Shown: one piece after another, positions 9,449-18,231 of the stretch
How the letters are laid out: each line of letters begins with the position of its first letter
Position numbering within the stretch: position 1 is the stretch's first letter
Assembly: GCF_030316855.1 (NCBI RefSeq)
Contig: NZ_JASZYR010000004.1
Location: 186,001 to 250,000 of the forward strand
Length of the DNA stretch: 64,000 nt
DNA from: Variovorax sp. J22P240
Lineage (GTDB): Bacteria; Pseudomonadota; Gammaproteobacteria; Burkholderiales; Burkholderiaceae_C
Direction of reading: 5' to 3'
The notes under the pieces: generated by a model
The model's database searches: none
The model's input: the letters and a program-made list of their open reading frames with translations, nothing else
What the model was told of the DNA's origin: nothing
Translations under genes and position numbers: made by a program

Positions 9449-10831
9449 ATGAAGACTCCGGCATTGCCAACGCTGCCCACTGGACGTCGCCTGTTGTTCT
9501 GGTTGGCGCTGATCGCCGCCCTCACCGCCGCCATCTGGTTCGTGGTGCGCTTCATCAGCCCCACGCCGCCGCGCACGATGGTGATGAGCACCGGCGTGGC
9601 CGATGGTGCCTACCACCGCTTCGGACAGCGATACCAGGACATTCTCCGAGCCAACGGCATTGCGCTCGAGTTGCGCCCTTCGAGCGGCGGTGTCGAGAAC
9701 CTGCAGCGGCTGAATGAGGGTTCGGTTTCGGTGGCCTTCGTCCAGGGCGGCACGGGCGTGCTGGCACTCGACCCCGATGCGTCGCCCGATGCGACGCCAC
9801 TCCGCTCGCTGGCGACAGTCGCCTTCGAGCCGGTGTGGATCTTCACGCACACGCTCGACCTGTCGAAGGGCCTGGGTGCACTCGCCGGCAAGCGGATCGC
9901 AGTCGGCGTTCCGGGCAGCGGCAACTACAAGGTTGCCGTCCAACTGTTGTCGATCTACGGCGTCGTGATGGCGGACGGCCAGCGCAGCGCACCGGATGGC
10001 ACCACCTTCGTGAGCGAGGGAGGCATGGCGGCCGTGGACATGCTCGACAGCCACCAGATCGACGCGGCCATCATCATCGCCGCGCCCCAGGCTCCGGCAG
10101 TGCAGAGACTTCTTGCCGACGGAGCGATGCACCTGGCTTCACTGGAACATGTCGAAGGCCTTTCGCGCCGTTTTCCGTTCTTTCAACCGGTGACACTGAA
10201 GCGCGGCTCGGTCGATCCGAAGCGCGATTTGCCTCCCCAAGACATCGAACTGCTGGCGACGACCGCCAACCTGGTCGTGCGGGACGAACTTCACCCGGCG
10301 CTGGCCTATCTGTTGCTCGAAGCGGCGCGACAGGTGCACAGGCAGCCCAGCCTGATCAACCGACCCGACGAATTTCCGAGCCCGAGGGCGACGGATTTCC
10401 CACTGTCGACCGAGGCGGAGCGGTACTTCAAGCACGGGCGTCCCTTCCTGCAGAACTATCTGCCTTTCTGGGCCGCCAACTACGCGCAGCGGTTCTTGCT
10501 GCTGCTGGTTCCCCTGGCCGCCATCCTGGTCCCGCTGGCCCGGCTGCTGCCCGGGCTGGTCAACTGGCGGCGCCAGAGTCGTCTGTACCGTCGCTATGGG
10601 GAACTGAAGTTTCTGGAGCAAGATCTGGCGTCGCGCAAGCTCGAAGCCCAAGAGCGGCGAGAAGCCCTCGCCCAGCTTGATCGGATCGAGGACGAAATCG
10701 TCCATACCAAGTTTCCGCTCGACTTCACGGACAGGGTCTACACGCTGCGCCAGCACGTCGACTATGTGCGCGCGCAATTGAATCGACAGACCGAAGTTGC
10801 CCGAGCGCAAGACCAAAAATCGGGGCTTTGA
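9449..10831 (+). CDS. Orphan TAXI-type solute-binding protein, membrane-anchored
   Basis: The 460-residue protein starts with a transmembrane helix (about 14-36) rather than a cleavable signal. It continues with the TAXI solute-binding domain (STGVADGAYHRFGQRY; SSGGVENLQRL; AFVQGGTG; VGVPGSGN) to about residue 330. A second transmembrane helix follows (about 348-371), then a charged coiled-coil tail. TAXI proteins normally serve TRAP transporters, but no TRAP membrane subunit lies next to it. Two anchors imply a periplasmic sensor-like domain with a cytoplasmic tail; the function is not established. Confidence 0.85.
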   Translation: MKTPALPTLPTGRRLLFWLALIAALTAAIWFVVRFISPTPPRTMVMSTGVADGAYHRFGQRYQDILRANGIALELRPSSGGVENLQRLNEGSVSVAFVQGGTGVLALDPDASPDATPLRSLATVAFEPVWIFTHTLDLSKGLGALAGKRIAVGVPGSGNYKVAVQLLSIYGVVMADGQRSAPDGTTFVSEGGMAAVDMLDSHQIDAAIIIAAPQAPAVQRLLADGAMHLASLEHVEGLSRRFPFFQPVTLKRGSVDPKRDLPPQDIELLATTANLVVRDELHPALAYLLLEAARQVHRQPSLINRPDEFPSPRATDFPLSTEAERYFKHGRPFLQNYLPFWAANYAQRFLLLLVPLAAILVPLARLLPGLVNWRRQSRLYRRYGELKFLEQDLASRKLEAQERREALAQLDRIEDEIVHTKFPLDFTDRVYTLRQHVDYVRAQLNRQTEVARAQDQKSGL

Positions 10832-10853
10832 GCCTGGCCGTCTCGCTCTCCGG

Positions 10854-10895
10854 AAAGAAAAAAGGCTGGGTCCGCGAACTCGCGGACCCAGCCTT
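10854..10895 (-). terminator. Intrinsic terminator of the DUF4148 gene
   Basis: A perfect 15-bp stem (10862-10876 with 10881-10895) closes an AACT loop. On the minus strand it is followed by a run of six T (A58-A63 on the plus strand), 18 bp after the stop of the DUF4148 gene. It also lies 30 bp beyond the convergent TAXI gene but has no T-run in that direction. Confidence 0.9.
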
Positions 10896-10913
10896 CAGCG
10901 TGCCGTCGATGGA

Positions 10914-11267
10914 TTACAGGCCAGCTTGGCGCGTCACCGAAACCTTCGGCTTGTAGTACGCAGCCGGCACCTGGTCGCGGTAGAAGGCGCGGCGGTCGAG
11001 GCTCTGCAGCGGGTTGTGTGCTGCGGCCACGGCCTGGGCATGGACCGCAGCGCGGTCGGTGTTCGATGCGACGGCCTGCACGCCGGCATCCGAGCCGTCA
11101 GCGTAAGGGTTGCCGCTGCGCGCAGCCACCCTGGCTTCCGCGCTCACGTCGGCACGGCTGTTGGCGGTGGTCAGGGGATGCACACCTTCGTAGGTTTCCG
11201 CGTGTGCGGCACCCGCGGCGGCCAGGACGGAGAGAGCGGCCGCAGCGATGAGTTTCGAGGTCTTCAT
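10914..11267 (-). CDS. DUF4148 domain-containing exported protein
   Basis: This is a 117-residue exported protein with a clear signal peptide (KLIAAAALSVLAAAGAAHAE). The rest carries DUF4148 features seen in many Burkholderiales small periplasmic proteins, including a RADVSAEARVAARSG-type stretch. Function is unknown. ATG 11267 has an AAGGAAA ribosome-binding site; the longer frame from 11348 would put 27 residues ahead of the signal peptide. A strong intrinsic terminator follows, so it is probably monocistronic. Confidence 0.87.
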   Translation of the reverse strand: MKTSKLIAAAALSVLAAAGAAHAETYEGVHPLTTANSRADVSAEARVAARSGNPYADGSDAGVQAVASNTDRAAVHAQAVAAAHNPLQSLDRRAFYRDQVPAAYYKPKVSVTRQAGL

Positions 11268-11431
11268 TTCAATTTCCTTCAATGCGTTTGGACGATTTCG
11301 AACCGGTCTCGGGGTGAAGTGCCAAGCCCTTCGGGGTGGCCACTTCACTCTGTGCCTTGTTCACCCAGATCAGCTTGTCTGGCTGGTCCGTGGGATGAAG
11401 TTTGGGACCAATCGGTAAGTAAAAACCCTTG

Positions 11432-11462
11432 CATTTGGAAGAACCGCGTCACCCATTTGGAA
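11432..11462. repeat. Tandem direct repeat CATTTGGAA, 22-bp period
   Basis: CATTTGGAA occurs at 11432-11440 and again at 11454-11462. The 22-bp period equals two helical turns and lies in the 199-bp gap upstream of the DUF4148 gene. The same-face spacing is what a cooperative DNA-binding protein would use, but no regulator is assigned. Confidence 0.45.
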
Positions 11463-11466
11463 ACAA

Positions 11467-12525
11467 TCAAACGATCGACACCCCCACCTTGCGGCCGGAT
11501 TCGACGATCTCGCCCCAGGTTGCGTCGTCCAGCCAGATGCCCTCGCGTTCGCGCGCCGCACGCGCCTTGCGCTCGGGCTCGCCGGCGATCTGCACGGCGT
11601 CGAAGCCCTCGCCTGGCGGGCTTTGGCGAAGCCAATCGATGAAGGCCCGCGCCTCTTTCTCGAAACTGGCCTCGGTGCCCAGCTTCGCGGGGTCGATCAG
11701 CACCGCCAGCATTCCGTTGAGCACAGTGCGCGCGGTGTCGGCGGGACGATGCCAGGTGCCGCCACCGGTCAGCGCGCCTCCGAGCAGTTCGCAGGCCACG
11801 GCCATGCCGTAGCCCTTGTGCTCGCCGAAGGTCATGAGTGCACCGAAGAGGCCGTTGCTCTGCGGCACGACGACGACGCCCGGGTCATCGGTCGGAGCGC
11901 CGTGCTCGTCGATCAGGTGGCCCGCCGGCACGCGCTCGCCCTTGTTGTAGGCCACGCGCATCTTTCCCTGCGCAACCCGGCTGGTCGCGAAGTCGAGGAT
12001 GAAGGGCTCGGCGCCCGCGAGGGGTACGCCGATGCAGCAGGGATTGGTGCCGAAGCGGCCATCGCCACCGCCCCAGGGCGCGACCACGGGCCGCGACAGC
12101 ACATTGACGAAGTGCATCGCCACCAGGCCTCGCGCCGTCGCCATCTCCGCGAAATGGCCGATGCGCCCCAGGTGATGCGCGTTCGCGAGCGAGAGGATGC
12201 AACTGCCTTGCTGCTTCGCGCGCGCAATGCCGAGTTCCATTGCCTGCACGCCGACGATCTGCCCATAGCCACGCTGGCCGTCGAGCGCCAGCATCGCACC
12301 GGCATCGAGATTTACCTTGACCGAGGCATTCGGCTTGAGACCGCCTTCGACCACCGCGTCCACATAGCGCGGCACCATGCCGACGCCATGCGAATCGTGA
12401 CCGCTGAGATTGGCGAGCACGAGGTTGGCTGCGACCTGCTCGGCCTCGGCCGGCGTGCTGCCTGCGGCGTGGATGATCGATGAGACCTGCGTTCGCAAGG
12501 TCGATGCTTGAAGAGTCTGGGACAT
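11467..12525 (-). CDS. Ldh-family (malate/L-lactate dehydrogenase type 2) oxidoreductase
   Basis: This 352-residue NAD(P)-dependent dehydrogenase belongs to the Ldh_2 family (malate, L-sulfolactate, ureidoglycolate and 2,3-diketogulonate reductases), not the Rossmann-fold LDHs. Motifs include GHDSHGVGMVPRY, NAHHLGRIGHFAE and GGGDGRFGTNP. It is last in the minus-strand sugar-acid operon, 17 bp after the UxaA-type dehydratase. Oxidation of a hydroxy acid released by the pathway, or reduction of a diketo intermediate, are both plausible. ATG 12525 (MSQTLQ) has an upstream AGGAAG; the longer start at 12567 would overlap the upstream gene. Confidence 0.88.
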   Translation of the reverse strand: MSQTLQASTLRTQVSSIIHAAGSTPAEAEQVAANLVLANLSGHDSHGVGMVPRYVDAVVEGGLKPNASVKVNLDAGAMLALDGQRGYGQIVGVQAMELGIARAKQQGSCILSLANAHHLGRIGHFAEMATARGLVAMHFVNVLSRPVVAPWGGGDGRFGTNPCCIGVPLAGAEPFILDFATSRVAQGKMRVAYNKGERVPAGHLIDEHGAPTDDPGVVVVPQSNGLFGALMTFGEHKGYGMAVACELLGGALTGGGTWHRPADTARTVLNGMLAVLIDPAKLGTEASFEKEARAFIDWLRQSPPGEGFDAVQIAGEPERKARAAREREGIWLDDATWGEIVESGRKVGVSIV

Positions 12526-12542
12526 AAAGCTTCCTGTTCTGC

Positions 12543-14069
12543 CTACATGACGGCGCCGACTTGCCACGGCACGAATTCGTTCTGGCCGTAGCCATGCTGT
12601 TCGCTCTTCGAATGTTCGCCCGAGGCAGTGGCAAGAACCAGTTCGAAGATGCGCTGCCCCATCTCCTGGATGGACACGGTTCCCTCGACGATCTCGCCGC
12701 AGTTGATGTCCATGTCCTCCTCCTGCCGCTGCCAGAGTGCGGAGTTGGTAGCGAGCTTCAGCGAAGGGGAGGGCGCGCAGCCGTAGGCCGAACCGCGTCC
12801 GGTGGTGAAGCAGATCATGTTCGCGCCGCCGGCCACTTGCCCTGTGGCACTGACCGGGTCGTAGCCCGGCGTGTCCATGTAGACGAAGCCGTGTGCCGTC
12901 ACGGGTTCGGCGTACTCATACACCGCTTCGAGATTGCTGGTGCCACCCTTGGCGACCGCGCCCAGCGACTTCTCGAGGATGGTCGTGAGACCGCCCGCCT
13001 TGTTGCCCGGGGAGGGGTTGTTGTTCATCTCGCCTTCGTTGATGGCGGTGTAGTGCTCCCACCAGCGGATGCGTTCGACCAGTTTTTCGCCGACTTCGCG
13101 CTTGACGGCGCGCCGCGTGAGCAGGTGCTCGGCGCCGTACACCTCGGGCGTTTCCGACAGGATCGCGGTGCCGCCATGAGCCACCAGCAGGTCGACCGCG
13201 GCGCCGAGCGCCGGATTGGCGCTGATGCCGGAGTAGCCGTCCGAGCCGCCGCATTGCAGCCCGATCGTGATGTGCGCCGCGCTGCAGGGCTCGCGCTTCA
13301 CGGCATTGGCGCGCGGCAGCATCTCGTTGATGAGCGCCACCCCCTTCTCGACCGTCTTGCGCGTACCGCCGGTGTCCTGGATGTTGAAGACGCGGAAGTT
13401 CTCGCCCTCGCTCAGGTTGCCGGTCGCCAGCCATGCATTGATCTGATTGGCCTCGCAGCCCAGGCCGACCACCAGCACCGCCGCGAAATTCGCGTGCGTC
13501 GCATAGCCCGTCAGCGTGCGTTCGAGGATCTGCATGCCCATGCCGCCCGTGTCCATGCCGCAGCCCGTGCCGTGGGTGAGCGCCACCACGCCGTCGACGT
13601 TGGGATAGTCCGCGAGTGCCGCCGGATTGGTCTTGCGCGAGAAGTGGTCCGCGATGGCCCGCGCCGCCGTGGCGGAGCAGTTCACGCTGGTCAGCACGCC
13701 GATGTAGTTGCGCGTTGCCACGCGGCCGTCGGCACGGCGGATGCCCATGAAGCTCGCCTCGCGCCGCGCGGGCGGCGGCTTCACATCGGCGCCGAAGGCG
13801 TAGTCGCGGTCGAAGTGGCCCTTGTCCGGCCCCATGTCGAGGTTGTGCGTGTGCACGTGCTCGCCGGGCGCGATCGGCTTGCTCGCGAAACCGATGATCT
13901 GGTTGTAGCGCCGTACTGGCTCGCCTTGTCCGATGGCGCGCACCGCAATCTTGTGGCCCGGTGGAATCAGCCCGCGCGCCGTGACGCTTTCGACCGGCGT
14001 GCCGCCGACCAGTTGGCCGCGCGCGATGACAACATCGTCGGCGGGGTGGAGTCGAATGAAGGGATTCAT
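12543..14069 (-). CDS. UxaA/GarD-family sugar-acid dehydratase (altronate dehydratase-like)
   Basis: This 508-residue enzyme fuses an N-terminal SAF domain (about 1-75) to the large GarD/UxaA domain. The latter shows RVATRNYIGVLTSVNCSA, THGTGCGMDTGG and QCGGSDGYSGISANP. Members remove water from aldonic or aldaric acids (altronate, galactarate) to give 2-keto-3-deoxy acids. It lies in an operon with a TRAP transporter and faces SDR and FAH genes. I infer that it makes the 2-keto-3-deoxy acid of a non-phosphorylative route; the substrate is open. ATG 14069 is used; longer starts run into the intergenic repeat. Confidence 0.9.
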   Translation of the reverse strand: MNPFIRLHPADDVVIARGQLVGGTPVESVTARGLIPPGHKIAVRAIGQGEPVRRYNQIIGFASKPIAPGEHVHTHNLDMGPDKGHFDRDYAFGADVKPPPARREASFMGIRRADGRVATRNYIGVLTSVNCSATAARAIADHFSRKTNPAALADYPNVDGVVALTHGTGCGMDTGGMGMQILERTLTGYATHANFAAVLVVGLGCEANQINAWLATGNLSEGENFRVFNIQDTGGTRKTVEKGVALINEMLPRANAVKREPCSAAHITIGLQCGGSDGYSGISANPALGAAVDLLVAHGGTAILSETPEVYGAEHLLTRRAVKREVGEKLVERIRWWEHYTAINEGEMNNNPSPGNKAGGLTTILEKSLGAVAKGGTSNLEAVYEYAEPVTAHGFVYMDTPGYDPVSATGQVAGGANMICFTTGRGSAYGCAPSPSLKLATNSALWQRQEEDMDINCGEIVEGTVSIQEMGQRIFELVLATASGEHSKSEQHGYGQNEFVPWQVGAVM

Positions 14070-14120
14070 CGTGATACCTCTTAGGATCGATTCAATCGCA
14101 GCGCCAGTTCCAGGCCGCCG

Positions 14121-14202
14121 CGCAACCGGCTTTGCCGGGCCGCCGGCGGCGCCGCCGCGAGGGGGTTGGCGAAGCGACACGCAGTGCGCGCAGCCTGGGG
14201 GC
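14121..14202 (+). repeat. Dispersed stop-proximal repeat, copy 1 (type A)
   Basis: This copy has the type A marker GGCGAAGCGACACG, then AGTGCGCGCAGCCTGGGGG near its right end, preceded by a C/G-rich hairpin region. It begins 5 bp beyond the stop codon of the minus-strand dctM gene. Its left half (GGCTTTGCCGGGCCGCCGGC) has diverged from the other copies. Confidence 0.8.
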
Positions 14203-14207
14203 GTTTT

Positions 14208-15602
14208 CTAGAAGAACATTTTGGGCAGCCACAGTACCAGTGACGGCATGTAGGTGATGATCGCGAGACTCACCAGCAGTGGAACCAGCCACGGCAGGAT
14301 CGCCATCGTCGTGCGCTCGAAACTCAGGCCCGCCACGCGTGCAAGCACGAAGAGCACCATGCCCATCGGCGGATGCAGCAGGCCGATCATGAGATTCAGC
14401 ACCATCACCAGCCCGAAGTGGATCGGATCGATGCCGAGGTGCGTTGCGATCGGCAGCAAGATCGGCACCAGGATCGTGATCGCGGCCGTCGGCTCCAGGA
14501 AGCAGCCGACGAACAGCATCAGCAGGTTCGCCAGCAACAGGAAGACCCAGGCCTCCTTTGTGAAGCCGAGCACCCAGGCGGCGATGTCCGCCGTGACGCC
14601 GGTGGCCGTCAGCATCCACCCGAAGATGGAAGCGGCGGCGACGATGAAAAGCACCGTCGACGTCGTTTCGATCGTGTCGAGGCAGACCTTGACGAACATC
14701 TTCCAGGAGAGCGTGCCGTACCACGCGAAGCCGAGGATCATGGCCCACACGCAAGCGGCGATGGCGCCCTCGGTCGGCGTGAAGAGTCCGGTGGTCATGC
14801 CGCCGATCAGCAGCACCGGCGTCATGATCGGCAGCAGCGCCTCGAACTTGAAGATCCTGTCCAACACGAAGAGCGCCGCGAGCCCGCCGAACACGGTCAG
14901 CTGCGCAGGCGCTCCGGCCTTGTCGATGACCACCCACAACAGCAGCGGCCAGCCGACCACCACCGCAAGTTCGCTCAACGCCTTGAACAGCCGCGTGCTC
15001 GAAAACTTGACGTCGCCGCCCCACTTGTTCTTGTGCGCAAAGTAGGCGACCGTGAGCATCATCAGGATGGCCATCATCGCGCCCGGCAGGATGCCCGCCA
15101 GGAAGAGAGCGCCGACCGACACGTTGGCCATCATCCCGTAGATCACGAAAGGCAGGCTCGGCGGAATGATGGGCCCGAGCGTTGCCGAGGCGGCCGTGAC
15201 GCCCACTGCGAATTCGGCGTCGTAGCCGTGCTCCTTCATCGCCTTGATCTCGATGGTGCCCAGGCCTGCCGCATCGGCGATCGCGGTGCCGCTCATGCCG
15301 GCGAAGATCACGGAGCCCAGCACGTTGACGTGGCCGAGCCCGCCCTTCATCCAGCCCACCAGCGCCAGCGCGAAGTTGTAGATGCGCGTCGTGATGCCGG
15401 CGTTGTTCATCAGGTTGCCGGCGAGGATGAAGAAGGGAACGGCCAGCAGCGGGAAGCTGTCGATGCCGCTCACCATGCGGTGGATCACGACGAAGGGCGG
15501 CAGGCTGCTCGACAGCAGGATGTAGGCGAGCGAGGCGCCAGCCATGGCGATGGCGACCGGAATGCCGCCGGCCATGAAGACCAGGAAGAAGATTTTCAGC
15601 AT
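14208..15602 (-). CDS. TRAP transporter large permease (DctM)
   Basis: DctM is the 12-span channel subunit of a TRAP transporter and imports an organic acid with sodium. The 464-residue protein is almost entirely hydrophobic and includes the family segments LAVPFFILAGNLMN, GTAIADAAGLG and PTEGAIAACVWA. It pairs with the DctQ and DctP genes upstream on the same strand, an intact P-Q-M set. ATG 15602 is chosen; the frame extends to 15722 only with a Pro/Arg-rich leader overlapping dctQ. The operon suggests a sugar acid as cargo. Confidence 0.93.
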   Translation of the reverse strand: MLKIFFLVFMAGGIPVAIAMAGASLAYILLSSSLPPFVVIHRMVSGIDSFPLLAVPFFILAGNLMNNAGITTRIYNFALALVGWMKGGLGHVNVLGSVIFAGMSGTAIADAAGLGTIEIKAMKEHGYDAEFAVGVTAASATLGPIIPPSLPFVIYGMMANVSVGALFLAGILPGAMMAILMMLTVAYFAHKNKWGGDVKFSSTRLFKALSELAVVVGWPLLLWVVIDKAGAPAQLTVFGGLAALFVLDRIFKFEALLPIMTPVLLIGGMTTGLFTPTEGAIAACVWAMILGFAWYGTLSWKMFVKVCLDTIETTSTVLFIVAAASIFGWMLTATGVTADIAAWVLGFTKEAWVFLLLANLLMLFVGCFLEPTAAITILVPILLPIATHLGIDPIHFGLVMVLNLMIGLLHPPMGMVLFVLARVAGLSFERTTMAILPWLVPLLVSLAIITYMPSLVLWLPKMFF

Positions 15603-15621
15603 GGGCGTGGGCTTCCGTTCG

Positions 15622-16179
15622 TCAGTGGTCGGCCAGGGTGGATTCGGGGCGCTCGAGCACGCTGTAGCCGCGTCGCCAGTGGATGCGCGCGGTCTGCACG
15701 GAGCGCCACGCCATCGCGGCAAAGCCGAACAGGCAGAGGCCGTAGACGATGTTCATCGGCAGATCGACGATGGTCATGCGCGTCTGGTTGCCGATCTTGA
15801 GCATCATCTGAACCGTCATGACCACGGCCGCGATGAAGAAGAGGACGCGGATCACGTCCACGGCTTTCGACATCCAGCGGCCCATCGCCGCCGGAATGTG
15901 GCGGTAGAAGAAGTCGACCTGGATCTGATTGTTCTTCGCCACGCCGATCGCTGCGCCGATGAAGACCACGCCGATGAGCATGTAGCGCGCGACCTCTTCG
16001 GTCCAGGCCGCGGAGTCGTTCATCACGTACCGCGTGACGAACTGGTAGAACACCGTGAGCCCCAACATCCAGAAGATCGCGAGCGCGATCCACCCCTCTG
16101 CAATGGTGTCCGACAGGTCGACCACCTCGTCCTCCGCATGAAAGTGGCCCTCGTCATCAATGATTTTCTGGTCAGTCAA
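15622..16179 (-). CDS. TRAP transporter small permease (DctQ)
   Basis: This 185-residue four-span subunit of the TRAP transporter shows the DctQ helices (ALAIFWMLGLTVFYQFVTRY; WTEEVARYMLIGVVFIGAAI). It should act with DctM in the inner membrane. It lies 19 bp upstream of dctM. The gap to dctP contains repeat copy 2, which may lower or fine-tune co-expression of the membrane subunits relative to the binding protein. Confidence 0.9.
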   Translation of the reverse strand: MTDQKIIDDEGHFHAEDEVVDLSDTIAEGWIALAIFWMLGLTVFYQFVTRYVMNDSAAWTEEVARYMLIGVVFIGAAIGVAKNNQIQVDFFYRHIPAAMGRWMSKAVDVIRVLFFIAAVVMTVQMMLKIGNQTRMTIVDLPMNIVYGLCLFGFAAMAWRSVQTARIHWRRGYSVLERPESTLADH

Positions 16180-16220
16180 ACGGATCTCCTTGATCAGCCC
16201 GCAGGCACTGCGCGGCTACT

Positions 16221-16319
16221 TCGGAAAACGCCGCGGAACCGGCTCCGCCGGGCCGCAGGTGTTGCCCCCTCGAGGGGGGATTCGGCTACACGAAAGTGAG
16301 CAAGAAACGGGGGGTGGGC
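16221..16319 (+). repeat. Dispersed stop-proximal repeat, copy 2 (type B)
   Basis: Type B markers are GGAACCGGCTCCGCCGGGCC, GTTGCCCCCTCGAGGGGG and CGGCTACACGAAAGTGAGC. It begins 1 bp beyond the stop of the minus-strand dctP gene. It matches copy 3 (23747-23842) nearly base for base over about 95 bp and has the same orientation relative to the gene it follows. Confidence 0.88.
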
Positions 16320-16320
16320 C

Positions 16321-17316
16321 CTACTTGATCGCGAGGATGCGGTCGTAGTCTTGTTGGCGGTATCCCTGGTCCGTTGGCTTGGTGTTCTTCAAGACTGCTT
16401 CGCGGAACGCGTTCTTGTCGACCGTGATCACGTTGTTGCCCTTCTTCTTGAACTCTTCGGTCAGCCGGACTTCGGAAGCGATGATCTCGCGGCCGGTCTT
16501 CTCGGCAGCTTCCTGCATCACCTCGGTGAAGATCTTCTTCTCGTCGGGCGTGAGCTTCTGCCACAGCGGGCCCGAGACAACCGTCAGTAGCGAGTCGACG
16601 ATGTGGCCGGTGAGCGAGATGTTCTTCTGCACTTCATAGAACTTCTTCGCCTCGATGGTGGGTAGCGGGTTCTCCTGTGCGTCGACCGTGCCGTTCTGCA
16701 ATGCGAGATAGACCTCGGCGAAGGCGATCGGCGTCGGGTTCGCGCCCAGCGACTTCGGGAAGGCCAGGTAGGCCGGGGCATCGGGCACGCGGATCTTCAG
16801 TCCCTTCATGTCTTCGGGCTTGGCGACCGGCTTCGCCGCCGCGGAGGTCACGTTGCGCGCGCCGTAGTAGTTGAGCGCCACGATGTGGTTGCCGCTTTTC
16901 TCGTCGTAACCCTTCGCCAGTTCGGCGAAGACGTCGCTCTTGGCGTACTTCAGCAGGTGTTCGGAGTCACGAAAGATGAAGGGGAAGTAGGTGACGGCCA
17001 GCGGCTTGTAGGTGTTGCCCGCGAAGCTCGCGCCCGTGAGGATGATGTCCACCGTGCCCAGCGTCAGGCCTTGGTTGATGTCCGATTCCTTGCCCAGGCT
17101 CGACGCCGGGAACACCTGGATCTCGTACTTGCCGTTGGTGCGCTTCTTGATCTCCTCGCCCGCCCACACCGAGTACTTGTGAAAGGGCTCGGAGGTTTCA
17201 TAGACATGCGCCCACTTGAGCTTGGTCTGCGCCTGTGCGAGGCCGAAGGCGCCGAACGTGCTCGCCGCGATGGCGCAAGCTGCGATGGTCTTGATGGCGA
17301 AACGTTTGCTGGTCAT
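16321..17316 (-). CDS. TRAP transporter substrate-binding protein (DctP)
   Basis: This 331-residue periplasmic binding protein has a signal peptide (IAASTFGAFGLAQAQT), the DctP opening LKWAHVYETSEPFHKY and the ligand-binding region GLKIRVPDAPAY with the conserved arginine that holds a carboxylate. It should capture a sugar acid or other carboxylate for the DctQM permease. It follows the GntR gene by 45 bp. Confidence 0.93.
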   Translation of the reverse strand: MTSKRFAIKTIAACAIAASTFGAFGLAQAQTKLKWAHVYETSEPFHKYSVWAGEEIKKRTNGKYEIQVFPASSLGKESDINQGLTLGTVDIILTGASFAGNTYKPLAVTYFPFIFRDSEHLLKYAKSDVFAELAKGYDEKSGNHIVALNYYGARNVTSAAAKPVAKPEDMKGLKIRVPDAPAYLAFPKSLGANPTPIAFAEVYLALQNGTVDAQENPLPTIEAKKFYEVQKNISLTGHIVDSLLTVVSGPLWQKLTPDEKKIFTEVMQEAAEKTGREIIASEVRLTEEFKKKGNNVITVDKNAFREAVLKNTKPTDQGYRQQDYDRILAIK

Positions 17317-17361
17317 CGGTTGTCTCCGTTGTGGTTTGAAAAAGAGAACACTGCTGGCGGA

Positions 17362-18069
17362 TCAGGAAACCTTCGCGCGGCGCCAGCTCGCGCTGAATCT
17401 CTGGTGCGACTTGTCCATGTGCTCGTGCATCGCCCTGCGCGCGCCATCCGCGTCGTGCGCGGCGATGGCGTCGCGGATGGCTTCGTGCTCGGCGATGGCG
17501 GAGCGCCACGACTTCACGGTCTCGAAATACCCGCCGAGCCGCGTGAAGATCGGACCGTTGCGCGAATCCCAGAAGCCCTGCACCGTTTCGGACAGCACGA
17601 CGTTGCCGCAGGCGTCGACGACCGCCAGGTGGAAGGCTCGGTCGCCTTCGAGCGGCATCACGTTGCGGTCGGCCATCTCTCGCATGGTCTCGATGGCGCG
17701 GGTCATGGCGTCCACGTCCCTGCGCTTGCCCATCGTCGCCGCGAGCGCGGCGGTTTCGCCTTCGACCACGCGGCGTGCGCGGATGAGTTCCAGCGGCCCC
17801 CACTCGGCCGCCTCGACGGGCTCGGACGCGCGGTGCGACCGATCGAGTACGTAAACACCTGAGCCCGTACGCACTTCGACCCAGCCCTCGACTTCCAATG
17901 CGATCAGCGCCTCGCGCACCGAGGGTCGGCTCACGCCGAGCTGCTTCGACAGGTCGCGTTCGGCCGGCAGCCGCGCCCCGACCGCGAACTCGCCACCGGC
18001 GATCAGCGCGCGCAGCTGATCGGCGATCTGGCGATAGAGACGACGGGGTTCAACGGTCTGCAGCGGCAC
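17362..18069 (-). CDS. GntR-family (FadR subfamily) transcriptional regulator
   Basis: This 235-residue regulator has an N-terminal winged helix (PAERDLSKQLGVSRPSVREA) and a C-terminal FCD ligand-binding domain with conserved histidines (for example DRAFHLAVVDACGN). It is first in the minus-strand TRAP/dehydratase operon and diverges from the SDR-SDR-FAH operon, so it probably controls both, with a pathway acid as effector. A strong inverted repeat in the shared 162-bp gap is the likely operator. Confidence 0.93.
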   Translation of the reverse strand: MPLQTVEPRRLYRQIADQLRALIAGGEFAVGARLPAERDLSKQLGVSRPSVREALIALEVEGWVEVRTGSGVYVLDRSHRASEPVEAAEWGPLELIRARRVVEGETAALAATMGKRRDVDAMTRAIETMREMADRNVMPLEGDRAFHLAVVDACGNVVLSETVQGFWDSRNGPIFTRLGGYFETVKSWRSAIAEHEAIRDAIAAHDADGARRAMHEHMDKSHQRFSASWRRAKVS

Positions 18070-18097
18070 GAGATGCGGTAGCGATAGGGCTTAAGGG

Positions 18098-18133
18098 TTG
18101 TCCTGAATTGGACAAGTGGTCAGGCCAATTCAG
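18098..18133. promoter_or_regulatory. Candidate GntR operator in the divergent gap
   Basis: TTGTCC-TGAATT-GGACAA (18098-18115) is a perfect inverted repeat of the TTGTC/GACAA type bound by FadR-subfamily regulators. It is nested with a second pair, CTGAATTGG (18103-18111) and CCAATTCAG (18125-18133). Both lie between the start of the regulator (18069) and the first SDR (18232). Confidence 0.7.
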
Positions 18134-18231
18134 AATACGATTCGCACCGTCCGTCAGCCATCCGGCGAAACCCTGAATGCTGCGGACCCCGGTGGCGCGA
18201 CCATCCGACAAAGCTTCAACGAGGACATCTC

